Translations under genes and position numbers: made by a program
The notes under the pieces: model-generated
Databases searched by the model: none
The model's input: the letters and a program-made list of their open reading frames with translations, nothing else
Told to the model about the DNA's origin: nothing
From: Oreohelix idahoensis
Taxonomy: Eukaryota; Mollusca; Gastropoda; Stylommatophora; Oreohelicidae
Assembly: GCA_024509875.1 (NCBI GenBank)
Contig: JAMPIV010012164.1
Location: forward strand, 434,001 to 498,000
Direction: 5' to 3'
Length of the DNA: 64,000 nucleotides
In this document: positions 24,985 through 34,990 of the stretch, piece after piece
How positions within the stretch are numbered: the first letter of the stretch is position 1
Layout of the letters: each line of letters starts with the position of its first letter

Positions 24985-26247
24985 TCACTTGCGATACTTA
25001 GCAACAGAGCAAAGAGAATCAGAAGGGAAGCCGAAACGAGCACAGAAAGGGGTGACCGTCTGTTAAGAGATCGTCATCGTCATGCTACAAAAAGGGCGTC
25101 TTAGACCCCTGCAGAAAGACAGGATCGTCTATCTCAAGATACAACGCGCCTTATTATCCAAAGAGATGCTCAGTCTTTGCCTAGGAGGTCGGCCTGCTTG
25201 CAATTCGATTGGTTATGTCGCATAGACTTGACGATTAAAACAATGCTTCCTCCAAATCCTAATGAAGTTCAGGTTGTCCAGCCAGCTCAAACTCTCTGGT
25301 TAAAGAAAGAACGTTCTGCTCTACGTTATGACCCTCATATAAATTACTGCAATGATCAGTCTGTAATTCTAGGTCCTTTCCACAAAATGTGCAACATGTG
25401 CTCAGCACTTAAATGGAAAAACGAGCCAAAAGGCATTTGTTGCCAACACGGTAAAGTTAAATTGGAAGAACTTCAAGCACCGCCGGAACCGCTGTTGTCG
25501 TTGTTGACTGGCCAACATCCTCTGTCCACAGAATTTCTAGGAAACATCCGCAGCTACAATAATGCGTTCCAAATGACGTCCTTTGGAGCCAAGGTAGTGT
25601 CTGAAACAGGTTATATGCCGACGTTCAAAGTTCAAGGGCAGGTATATCATTTGCTTGGTAGCTTACTTCCCAACGAAAGATATGACCCTAAATTTCTTCA
25701 AATATATTTTATCGCTGATCATGTGTCTCAGGCTTCTACACGTTGTAACAACTTTCAAAATCTGAAATTGGAAGTGATTTCTGTTTTGCAAGACATGTTA
25801 CATCGCACCAATAATTATATTTTATCATTTAAAACAGCCTTAGAGAATGTTCCATCCAATGTCGAGGACTTCCGTCTAATTATCCATGCAGACAGGCGAC
25901 CGGATGGTGAACATCGGGGCAGGTATAATGCCCCAACCACTAATGAGGTAGCTATTTTAATTGAAGGCCAACACTTTGAACGAAGGGACATAGTTTTGCA
26001 CGGACGTGATAACTCTATACACAGAGTATCTGAAACCCATAGAGCTTATGACGCTCTACAATACCCATTAATGCTGTGCCGTGGTGAAGATGGGTATTAC
26101 ATTTCTATACCTCAAGTCAATCCACAGACTGGAGAAAAACTTCCTAATAAGACAGTGTCGTGTATGAATTTCTATTCATCATCTGGGAAAGGCTATAAAA
26201 TGTACTTGCCATGTATTTCATTTTGTAAAATGTACATGATTTTGTAA
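24985..26247 (+). pseudogene. Helitron N-terminal (helicase-like) fragment
   Basis: The upstream part reads an R/E-rich stretch (RAKRIRREAETSTERGDRLL) typical of the region before the Helitron core. The main frame then has the zinc-like motif CNMCSALKWKNEPKGICC followed by GKVKL, LSLLTGQHPLSTEFL, YNNAFQMTSFGAK, PTFKVQGQVYHLLGSLLP and KFLQIYFIAD, all hallmarks of the Helitron helicase-like N-terminal domain. It ends at 26247, before the HUH replication-initiator motif and helicase. A rolling-circle role belongs to the family; this copy cannot encode it. Confidence 0.88.
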
Positions 26248-26429
26248 ACAGGTGAGGTACCAGTGATTTTTATTTGTAAGAGAACATTTTTTTATTTTGA
26301 CATTTAATCATACACGAATATTTTTTGCAAAAAAATATGGATGGCTCTTTCCAAAATTGCATCTAGCTTTGCGGCTCACTAAGGTCGTCTCGTTGCCCCC
26401 CCCCCCCCCCCCCAATCCCTTCTTGCAAT
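26248..26429. repeat. Spacer with ~17-base poly(C)
   Basis: A C-run at about 26397-26413 lies in otherwise AT-rich DNA. No gene. Confidence 0.8.
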
Positions 26430-27215
26430 ATTATGTGAAGATTGGACCCATATTAACAGGACTGTATCCACATGAAGACTGTACGAATATTACATAGTAA
26501 CTGTAGCCTACCATTATTAAATGCAGATTTTACTCAAATTACATTTTGACTGTACCCGTATAAACAGGAATGTATTCACATGAGGACTGTACCAATATTA
26601 TATGAAAATTGTGGCAATATTACATGAAGACTGTACCAAAATTTTATTAAGATTGTACCAGTTTTACAAGGGGACTGTACCAATATTACATGAAGATTGT
26701 ACCAATATTACATGAAGATTGTACCAATATTACATGAAGACTGTACCAATATTACGTGAGGACTGTACCAATATTACATGAAGATTGTATCAATATTACA
26801 TGAAGATTGTACCAATATTACATGAGGATTGTACCAATATTACATGAAAATTGTACTAATATTACATGAAGATTATACCAATATTACATGATGATTGTAC
26901 CAATATTACATGAAGATTGTAGCAATATTATATGAAGAGTGTCTCAATGTTACATGAAGATTGTACTCATATTACATATTGATTTTACACATATTACATG
27001 AAGATTGTACCAATGTTACACAAAGATTGTACCAATATTACATGAAGATTGTAGCAATATTACACAAAAATTGTACCAATATTACAGGAAGCTTATACCA
27101 ATATTACAGGAAGATTGTACCAATATTACATGAAGCTTATACCAATATTACAAACGAAGATTGTACCAATATTACACACGAAGATTGTACCAATATAACA
27201 TACTGACTGCACCAA
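26430..27215 (+). repeat. 22 bp tandem array (~35 copies)
   Basis: Unit core ACATGAAGATTGTACCAATA plus two bases, with variants such as ACTGTACC. Outer units at both ends are more diverged, as expected for an array maintained by unequal exchange. It starts near the 3' side of the Helitron fragment. Confidence 0.93.
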
Positions 27216-27339
27216 TCTTACATTTATTCACGACTTAAAAAGGTAACAATGCAAGGAGAATCTAAACATGAGAGACAGATACGTCATAATCACATACAAC
27301 ATTCATGTCTATATCTTCAGCCAATAAATTCAATCCCTC

Positions 27340-27755
27340 TTTGGCTTTCAGCTCCACAAGGAGCATAGGAGCTCAACAGGCTCACTCCAAGTCCTGTCCC
27401 ATCCGATCAATATATGTCTCCAGTGTTCTCCATGTGTTGTTTGGTTTTCCTCTTCTTCTCTTACCGTGTTGATTCCAGAACAAGGACTGCCTTGCAGTGC
27501 TATCAAATCCCCTCAGTGCATGTCCTGTTGATCATCAGCATCTTCTTCTCAACTCTTGTTCCACTTGTCATATACAGTATATGTATATATATATCAGTCG
27601 ATACCTTTTAGCTCCCCAAGGAGCATAGGCCTTCAACAAACACATGCCAAGTCTTCCTGTCCTGTGCCATCATCAAGGTTTTCCTATGTCTTCCACAACA
27701 TTTTCATTTCTGTCTCCTGTTATCTTCTCCACGTGTTCTTTGGTCTGCCTCTTTT
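27340..27755 (-). pseudogene. Degenerate LINE 3' ends
   Basis: AAGGAGCATAGG occurs at 27358 and 27618, each followed by similar CAAGTC...CTGTCC...TTCTCCA-GTGTT(C/G)TTTGG text. These are two diverged copies of one minus-strand LINE tail; the same GCCTATGCTCCTTACGGAGC tail text appears on the plus strand at 44321. Confidence 0.5.
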
Positions 27756-27757
27756 TC

Positions 27758-27895
27758 TTCTTCTTGGATCCTTAATCGCTGACTGACAAAGCAGTCAGTG
27801 GCCATCACGCCTAGTGGCATCTTGTAGGGCAGCAACAAACTATTCCCATTTTGCTCGGTCGGTGGCCATCCTTCGTGCCCCAACTCTGGATCTCT
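27758..27895 (-). pseudogene. RTE-like LINE 3' fragment
   Basis: On the minus strand it matches the 3' end of the LINE at 34991-37275: GCCACTAGGCGTGATGGCCA, the ATTAAGGATCC region and the GAAGAAGAAG tail. Confidence 0.75.
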
Positions 27896-27914
27896 CATAT
27901 AGATGCATGACCCT

Positions 27915-28735
27915 TAATGGACTATGAAGAAGCAGAAGAAAGAATTAAGGCCCTTGAGATGTGGATATATACTGGGCCGGATTAAGCCAAGAAGGGCCTC
28001 TAAGCTGTTTGGTGTTTGGGCCTCTGTTCACCTAATAGGCAATAATTTTAATGTTTTTGTTCAAACTCCTTAGCATGGTGATGGTATATACTAGTATTAT
28101 TAATAGACTGGTATGTTAGTTTGTTACCATGGTGATGATATATACTAGTATTATTAATAGACTGGTATGTTAGTTTGTTAGCATTGCTTACCTCTTTTAT
28201 TTGTAAGTATTTGTTATTAATGTTTATTAGTATTATTTGTATTATTATTAAGGTAAACGCAATAAACACATTTTATTGAAAAATCTATGCATTAAAATTT
28301 TTTTTTAGCGTAAGCACAGGCCCCGAAGAGCTCCAGGCCCCTAGGCTTCAGCCTACTTGATAATCCGGCCCTGGATATATAGAAGAATGGGGTGCACCTC
28401 ATGGACAGAGAAGAAAACAAATTAAGAGGACCTAGAATAGCTAATAATGAAAACAGAAATAACGGAGATCAAAATTTAGACAGCTAAAATATTTTGGCCA
28501 TATAAAAAGACATAACACCGTACTGAAGATCATAATAGAAGGGAGAGTTGAAGACAAACGGGCAAGTGGAAGACAGTGCTATAAGTGGGAAGATAACATC
28601 AAGACAAGAGACAGGAAAGTGTCTATCAGAGTACACCATCAAGACAAGAGACAGGAGATATTGGAAATCCAGTACAGCCGACCTGCGTTGTGGAGATGGC
28701 ACCTGATGATGATGATGTTCTCATTACATGTTCAA
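27915..28735 (+). pseudogene. LINE C-terminal fragment split by a hAT MITE
   Basis: The left part reads DYEEAEERIKALEMW, and the right part resumes IYRRMGCTSWTEK and later YFGHIKRHN...EGRVEDKRASGRQ, the usual C-terminal text of RTE-like LINEs. It ends in a GATGATGATG tail at 28705-28720. Several frameshifts are present. The same tail occurs at 39330-39462 (minus) and 53270-53745 (plus), so this is a multi-copy family here. Confidence 0.75.
27972..28373. mobile_element. hAT-type MITE with 8 bp target duplication
   Basis: The ends are CTGGGCCGGATTA and, on the other strand, CAGGGCCGGATTA, typical hAT termini. GATATATA flanks both sides (27964-27971 and 28374-28381). Length is 402 bp with no coding capacity. 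A ~57 bp segment inside is tandemly duplicated (28072-28185). It interrupts the LINE between codons that join cleanly if it is removed. Confidence 0.92.
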
Positions 28736-29544
28736 TTAAGATTGACTGTCTTCTACTTATAATCTCAAGAGAGGGTCTAGTAAAACATATTACAAGGTAA
28801 TGGTAAAACTAAACCCATAGCAGATGCTGCTGTAGGGAAAAGAAGTGTTAGAGACTTCACCATAATGGGTCCAGCTTTATGAGGTGGGGTAACCAGTTCC
28901 CTTCCTCGCTGCTTTTGCCTTCCCTAACTTAAGAGCAAGATCCGGTAGCCATTTACAGCTGAGTAGACTCTACCAGGTTTTGATCTCAGAACATGGTAAA
29001 TTTGCCATGAGACGTAACAGCTGTAACCACTTAGACTATAGGATGTTCCAGTACATGTTACTGATGTCAAAATTATTAACCTAAACACTCCAGCCTTTCA
29101 CGCCCCCTCCTCTTTTATACCATCACAGTTATGATGACCACCATTTAAGACAAAGCAAGTCTGTCTATGTCGACCACTCGGTCACATAACATCTGTGCTC
29201 AAAGTAAAACACTGGGGTGCTTAAATAACCGAGTATACCAACAGAGCCTTACAAATGACTACCTGTGTAGTTCCCAAGGGTGTCTGATAAGACAAAGACA
29301 GAGTAGAACTATTGCTCCATCAGGCATTCATACAAGCTGACTAATATAAGGTTGTGCCTGGGGCTGGTACACTCATCATCCTATATATAAAATCCCAGCT
29401 TTTTCTGTCTGTACATAACACTAGGGGATGCAACTTTGGTTGAAAGTTAGACATTAATTGTATTGTTTCCCTTATATGTACTCTCCCGAAAATAGTAACA
29501 CTCGACACAGAAAAGTGCGCAAATGACGGTGTGCACAAAAATGT
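28736..29544. other. No gene seen
   Basis: Unrecognised sequence. TCCTATATATAAAATCCCAG near 29391 resembles some Helitron 5' ends, but no matching 3' hairpin/CTRR end was found. Confidence 0.4.
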
Positions 29545-29635
29545 ATTTATAGAATGTGTGATCACGTATACACACATTGGGATCCTTGCTGCTGCTACGT
29601 AGATCGTGTACTGTGGTGATGCACAGTGATTTTAA
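29545..29635 (+). repeat. Fragment of SINE family 2
   Basis: TATTTATAGA(A)TGTGTGAT...CACATTGGGATCCTTGC...GTGTACTGTG parallels the 3' part of the SINE at 63900-63975. It is diverged and partial. Confidence 0.45.
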
Positions 29636-29859
29636 AAGAAATACTTTTGAATAAGTAAAATTGCCGTTAGGTATCGGTGCTTTTGAATTTAATTCCCGTC
29701 TGACGATGGGCTCTGACACGAGTGAGAACATAAATTGTTACAGAAACCACCGCTGTAAGAGCTTGTGAATGTTTTATGCAGGCTTCCTGCAAGAAGGACC
29801 AGCTATAGTGGTGGCCCCATAAGCAACAAACAGGAAAATGGTGATGATTATAAATGACT

Positions 29860-30340
29860 AGACTCTTTACAGAGCATTACAATAGGAGTTAATCTGATCA
29901 CCAGAGCTCAGTGGTCTATGGTTCGATTCCCAGATGAGGTGGGATTTTTTTAGGCCGCAAACGGCTCCTGGGTCGACCCAGCCCCAACTGGGTACCAGAG
30001 CAACTCTGGGAAGGTTAAGGCGGCCGGCGTGATGTTGACCACGTCACCCCTTGTGTGCCGATGGTCAAGAAAATATGAGCCTAACACCATATTCCCAATA
30101 TGCCTCAATGGGTGTGTAACGGGATCCCTGATCACCAGAAGTAGTCCCTCTTTTAGTCAAGTGTTTAAGTCATTTGAGTATTAAAAATGATAGAAAACTC
30201 TAGAGACTGAATTACAACAGGAGGTAATCTGACCATCAGATGGAGTTCCTCAGTTAGTCTAGTATTTCAGCTTTTTTGCATATTAATAATGATACGAATT
30301 TCTATAGACAGCATTAAAACAAGAGGTAATATAATTATTA
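29860..30340 (+). repeat. Copy of a dispersed repeat, interrupted by a SINE
   Basis: Units with ACAA(C)AGGAGGTAATCTGA and CCATCAGA...TCCCTCTTTTAGTCAAGT match the array at 38695-39260. The SINE at 29906-30127 splits it. Confidence 0.7.
29906..30127 (+). mobile_element. SINE family 1, 5'-truncated copy
   Basis: The 222 bp body starts GCTCAGTGGTCTATGGTTCG, so box A is lost and box B (GGTTCGATTCC) kept. It ends ...GTAACGGGATCC. A 12 bp target duplication CTGATCACCAGA lies at 29894-29905 and 30128-30139. The body matches the minus-strand copy at 31428-31700. Confidence 0.9.
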
Positions 30341-30524
30341 GAAATGTGAGATGCCTTTGGCACGAGAAACTGGGAATTTACATTTGATATGGTTTGTCAC
30401 ATGGAAAGTTTGACAGCTGCGTGTTGGTATGCAGTGATGAGGGTAGCTGACCCGAGGGATGATTGTTTCTTTTTGGTTTTTTTTAAGGACTATCTCCAGT
30501 GCACACAGACATGCTCCATCACTG
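30341..30524. other. No gene seen
   Basis: Unrecognised short stretch between repeats. Confidence 0.4.
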
Positions 30525-30965
30525 CTGCGATCTCCTCCAATAGATCACACAAGGAGGATCTCAGCACAGTGCACAAACTCCATGGCACCGCCCAATATGT
30601 GTATACAGGAATGACACATTCTATAAATATTTTTGTGGTGGGTAGGTTTCTAATTTTCTTAAATTTTGCCAGGGCAGCGGTCTTATAGCCTACTCTTTAA
30701 GATTTTCCAACTGCCGTGGAATTTTTCACGTTCACTACTTGCACACGGGACCTCCTATTTCTTCGCCCTTATTCAAGAAGGCTAGGCATCTGATCTCACT
30801 ACCCATGAGACCAGGGGGGAGTATGACATCATTAGGACCACTGGTTCTGAAAAAAATGTCCATAAATTATATTCCCTGTACTGGGAATCAAACCTGGTCC
30901 CTCTAGAATTCGAGGTGAACGCCAGACCTCTTAGCCACTCCGACCACCTCGAGTGATGAAAGAGA
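30525..30965 (-). mobile_element. SINE family 2, tRNA-derived (Leu/Ser-like head)
   Basis: Read on the minus strand it starts GTGGTCGGAGTGGCTAAGAG (box A-like) with box B GGTTTGATTCCC at 30883-30894. A long body follows (CAGTACAGGGAATATAATTT..., CTCATGGGTAGTGAGATC) and a 3' part near 30530-30570 shared with the plus copy at 63577-64000. About 440 bp is long for a SINE. Confidence 0.8.
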
Positions 30966-31427
30966 TGCAACTGTGTTTCGATGTATGAAAGGACATATCG
31001 AAGTGTCCACTGAATATGTTATCTGATCCCAGTGAACCTGACACCGATTTTGATGGATATGTTAAAATAAATGTGTGGAAATGCCTATTAATGGAAATGT
31101 CTATCATTTGTGAATTATGCATAAGTACCCACTTTGTGTATGCATGGGGGCATATCTGGAGTCATCCTTATATGACCATCAGCTAAGCACAATGCTACAA
31201 TATACAGACAAGGAATTTAACCTCTTGAAATAATCCACACACTTCCAGGGAATCCCCCTGTGGAGAAACTTGTTGAGAACCCCATATTGCACACTAAGCT
31301 TGGAGAAGTCACTTGAGCCCCAGACATGATTCGTTGGCGTTGACCTGGTTGACTGCATGCAGGAGGATCTCACTATGAACCCAGTGATGGTAGGGGGAGC
31401 TGAGAAGTGGATCTTGTGTAAGGTAAA
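30966..31427. other. No gene seen
   Basis: No long frame or recognisable motif on either strand. Confidence 0.4.
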
Positions 31428-31700
31428 GGATCCTGTTACACGCCCATTGAGGCATATTGGGAATATAGTGTTAGCCCATATTTTCTTGACCGTCGGCACA
31501 CAAGGGGTGATGTGGTCAGCATCACGCAGGCCGCCTTAACCTTCCCAGAGTTGCTCTGGTACCCAATTCATGAAGCTGTGTCGACCCCAGAGCCATTTGC
31601 GGTCTAAAAAATCCCACCTCAATTAGGGATCGAACCATGGACCACCGAGCTAGGAAGCCAGTCAGTGCACTAACCACTGCGCTACAGCGGCTCCGTGTAG
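31428..31700 (-). mobile_element. SINE family 1, near full-length tRNA-derived copy
   Basis: On the minus strand it begins GGAGCCGCTGTAGCGCAGTG, with box A TAGCGCAGTGG (31674-31684) and box B GGTTCGATCCC (31626-31636), both close to RNA polymerase III consensus. The body is GGTGGGATTTTTTAGACCGC... and the end ...GTAACAGGATCC. An imperfect flanking duplication (GTGTAAGG / GTGTAGG) is possible. Confidence 0.9.
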
Positions 31701-33204
31701 GACGTGACAATTTCTTGGGAGAGCACAGAACCAGGCCACAGTATTTTAGCTCTGCATAGTTGGAGAGCCCCCTTGGATGGCGGGGAATGCCCAGTGTGTC
31801 ACGCACTTCTTCCTCCTAGCTCGAGACCAGATGTGACGATCCTTTACATGCAAGCCAAGCTAGAGAAACTGGAGCTCATGACTTCAACCCAGCCTGTTTC
31901 AGAATGGCAGAAAAGCCACAGGAAAAGCCTAGATCTACTGTGTAGATAATACCAAGGAGTCTTCAAAGTGGTATTGGCTGCAAAAGAGCGAGAAGCTCAG
32001 CAGCCCAAGTTAAACAACAACAACCCACTTCATGTCAATAAGATTACATCTGTGAAAAAGGTGGAATAATTTATCCTCTGTAAAAGATGACTAGTATAAG
32101 GAGAAAGCTTCACGTTTTGTATTTGGAATCATGATAAATGATATTGTATTATGTGTGAAGGAATTGTACATATAGAAGTACGGAAATAGTATGAAATTAA
32201 GCCATTAATAAATATGTGGACCGGACAGCATTGACTTTGTTTATGTACTGACATGTTTGAGGGGTTGGCCAAGTCTACAAGCCAGTTCAAACTGTTATTT
32301 TTTACCCCTAGCGTCCATTTACATTATCTAGCGTACATTATCGTCAACTTATCGCCAGCATTCCTCGTTAACAAGAAGTTTCCCTTTGTCGCATGAAAAT
32401 ATAATTAATAGTAGGTAAAGCTTGACAGCTGTATAGGCGTGATGGATAATAGCGCACACAGACGTGTGATAGTGATGTGCAAGAGAGATAGGCAGAAGGC
32501 ACAGGCCGAGTCAGTGAGTTTTTCACTAAGAAAACCACACACACAGCTCTTCTTGTTTTCTCTGGCGACAATATTACTCTTTTGCACACACTGTGTCATC
32601 ACAAATAGTAGGGTAAAGAAGTAAAGTTAGATTGAGGATCTGGTAGTCTGAACTGAACGAACAATCCTATTGAGGTTAACTCAATTTATTTCAATTTAGA
32701 AATGTAAATAAATCAATAAAGATTTTACAGCAAAAAAATAAAGATTATCACGAGAAAACAAACTCACAACAATTTGATGATTTTAAAGAAGAAAAAACTA
32801 TTACACAAATAATGGAAAAAAGGATTATGAATGAATTGTGTTAGTAAAGTTCCCGGCAGGCCTGATAGGCTTTTGCTGGAAAATATGTGAAATACTGTTT
32901 GTGTGAAATGAATGTTTGTTCCTTTGGTGTGAATGTTGGAAACAACTTATATCTTGGTGTTCTCTTGGAAAAATATAACATAATCCAATGCTTCGAAATT
33001 AACTTCACTGTTCGAATAAGGTATCCACAAAGGGCACAGAATCTGAACACGATTTTATAAATCCAAGATTGGTATAACGTATCCACAGTTGATGAGATAT
33101 CCACAGAAAACAAATTTGCTTCCAAAGGTGGGATGGAGGGTTATAATGGGTGGAGTCTGGTACGGGTGATGGTTGTTAAGGGTGATGTCTGGTGTTAAGA
33201 ATCT
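31701..33204. other. No gene recognised
   Basis: Contains short frames only. The 31830-32030 part has a coding-like look (MQAKLEKLELMTSTQPVSEW) but no identity. AACAACAACAA near 32018 may be a retroposon tail. Confidence 0.4.
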
Positions 33205-33280
33205 TTGCAATAATTGCAGTAATTGAAGTAATTAAAGCAATTAAAGTAATTGAAATAATTGAAGTAATTGAAGGGAATTA
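33205..33280 (+). repeat. 9 bp microsatellite, TAATTGAAG-type
   Basis: About eight imperfect units (AATTGAAGT, AATTAAAGC, AATTGAAAT). Confidence 0.85.
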
Positions 33281-34139
33281 TTGTGACTGGTGGACGAGGA
33301 CTATATGGCCATTAGCCAAAGGTAACCTCTTATTCAGCAATAAGAGACAAGACTTGCACTGCATAAATCTGTTAGACAAAACAAAAATACATGTGTAACT
33401 ACTCTTCTGCTGCAACACGCAGATTACTACAGAAACAATTTAAGCAGTGTCCAGCGTAGGCACATGTTGGTATCCATGCATGCGTCTCGTTCCTAAAATA
33501 GGTCAGTCCATTCTTAAACATTCCTGTCTGCTGTGAATGAATTAGCTGGCCAGTCCAGGTACATACACAATAACAAGGGTCACATGAGGGCACGCAAGAG
33601 AATCCCTCTTTGCTTTCCACCGTTCATTCCTTCCAGCATTCATAATAATATGCTCATACATTAATGTTACAAACATTGAAAAGTAAAATGATCATTGAAA
33701 TTATGAATGATACAAACATTGTAACATAACATCGCTTTAAAATACAAGCAGTGAACATAAATGAATTTTCGTAAGCATTTATGATACATACATGGTAAAG
33801 GAAACCCATTTATATAATACACTTACTCTCACCATGATAGTAATATATTTCATATATATATGAGCTAATTGTCTATATACTGGAAAAGCAAATACATACC
33901 CGCACCAGAATTTATAGTCTGTAAGTTAAACTAGAGGGCACTTTGTTTGTTAACTCAAGTCTTCCTATGCACAGTTTTACTTTACAAGACTAAGAAGTGC
34001 GTCTTTCTCTTTCAGTATGCTTATCACCAAGTGAAGTCTAAAACTAGTTTCTTAGAAAGAAAGAATTATTTTTGATTTACCCGCTACATTTTTTTAAGGT
34101 CTCTCGATATGCAAAAGAGAAAACAGCTAAAAAGAAAAA
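33281..34139. other. No gene recognised
   Basis: AT-rich. A Cys-rich minus-strand frame (33399-33620) was not assignable. Confidence 0.4.
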
Positions 34140-34180
34140 GAAAAGAAAATAAAAAAAAAAAATAAAAAAAATAAAATAAA
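34140..34180 (+). repeat. A-rich tract
   Basis: AAAAGAAAATAAAAAAAAAA-type sequence directly upstream of the LINE endonuclease fragment. Confidence 0.8.
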
Positions 34181-34980
34181 TGTAAATGTCATCCAATGTT
34201 ATGCACCAACTAATGACAAAGAAGAGTCTGTGAAAGAAACATTTTATACTAGACTACAGGAAATTATGGATAAAGTAAAAAGAAGAGACATCACAATTTT
34301 GATGGGTGACATGAATACAAAGATAGGTACAGTCAACACCGGATTTGAAGAAGTCATGGGAAAACATGGGCTAGGAATAATGAATGAAAATGGGGAACTA
34401 TTCTCAAACTTCTGTGCTTCAAATCAACTGGCTATAGGAGGAAGCATGTTTCCACATAAGAGAATACACAAGGCAACATGGATATCACCAGACCATAGAA
34501 CAGAAAATCAGATTGATCACATATGCATAAACAAGAAGTTTAGATCGTCATTGCAGGATGTAAAGGTATATAGAGGAGCAGATGTGGCATCAGATCACCA
34601 CCTTCTGTTAGCCAAAGTAAAAATGAAACTCAAGAGATATGCAACAATGCAAAATTATAGACAACAATTTAATGTAGGACATCTAAGAAATCAAGAAACA
34701 AGAGACAAATTTGCGGTCACAGTATCCAACAAATTCCAAGTGCTCCAACAGCTGGAAGATGCAGAGAATACAGAAGACTATTGGCAGCAGGTCAAAACTG
34801 TATGGAATGAGACACGTGAAGAAATACTGGGGAAAAGGGAATGACAACAAAAAGCATGGATAACAACAGAAACCATCAATAAGATAAAAGACAGAAAAAA
34901 AAAACAAGAAAGCACTGCAGGTATTGAATGGGGATAAGTTTTTTCTAGGTTTCTGTCGTAGTAAATGGGGAAATATTTCA
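34181..34980 (+). pseudogene. RTE-like LINE endonuclease (APE) fragment
   Basis: Reads NVNVIQCYAPTNDKEESV, then ITILMGDMNTKIG, GKHGLGIMNENGELFSNFC, TWISPDHRTENQIDHICI and GADVASDHHLLLAKVKMK. These are the apurinic endonuclease signatures ending in the catalytic SDH box. The main frame stops at 34844 (EEILGKRE*) and remnants run on to about 34930. It lacks the first part of the endonuclease and all of the RT. It nicks target DNA in family members; this piece is inactive. Confidence 0.85.
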
Positions 34981-34990
34981 AAACAGTAAA

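Noticed and set aside
26430..27215. CRISPR-like array
   Set aside because: Repeats are contiguous 22 bp units without unique spacers, in a eukaryotic genome.
29391..29420. Helitron 5' end (TCCTATATATAAAATCCCAG)
   Set aside because: Resembles some Helitron starts, but no 3' hairpin with CTRR was found downstream.
31626..31684. Functional tRNA gene
   Set aside because: Boxes A and B are present but the sequence cannot fold into a full cloverleaf with an acceptor stem and it continues into a repeated SINE body.
33399..33620. Cys-rich minus-strand frame as a secreted peptide or exon
   Set aside because: No clear splice sites, signal peptide or known Cys spacing; likely chance.
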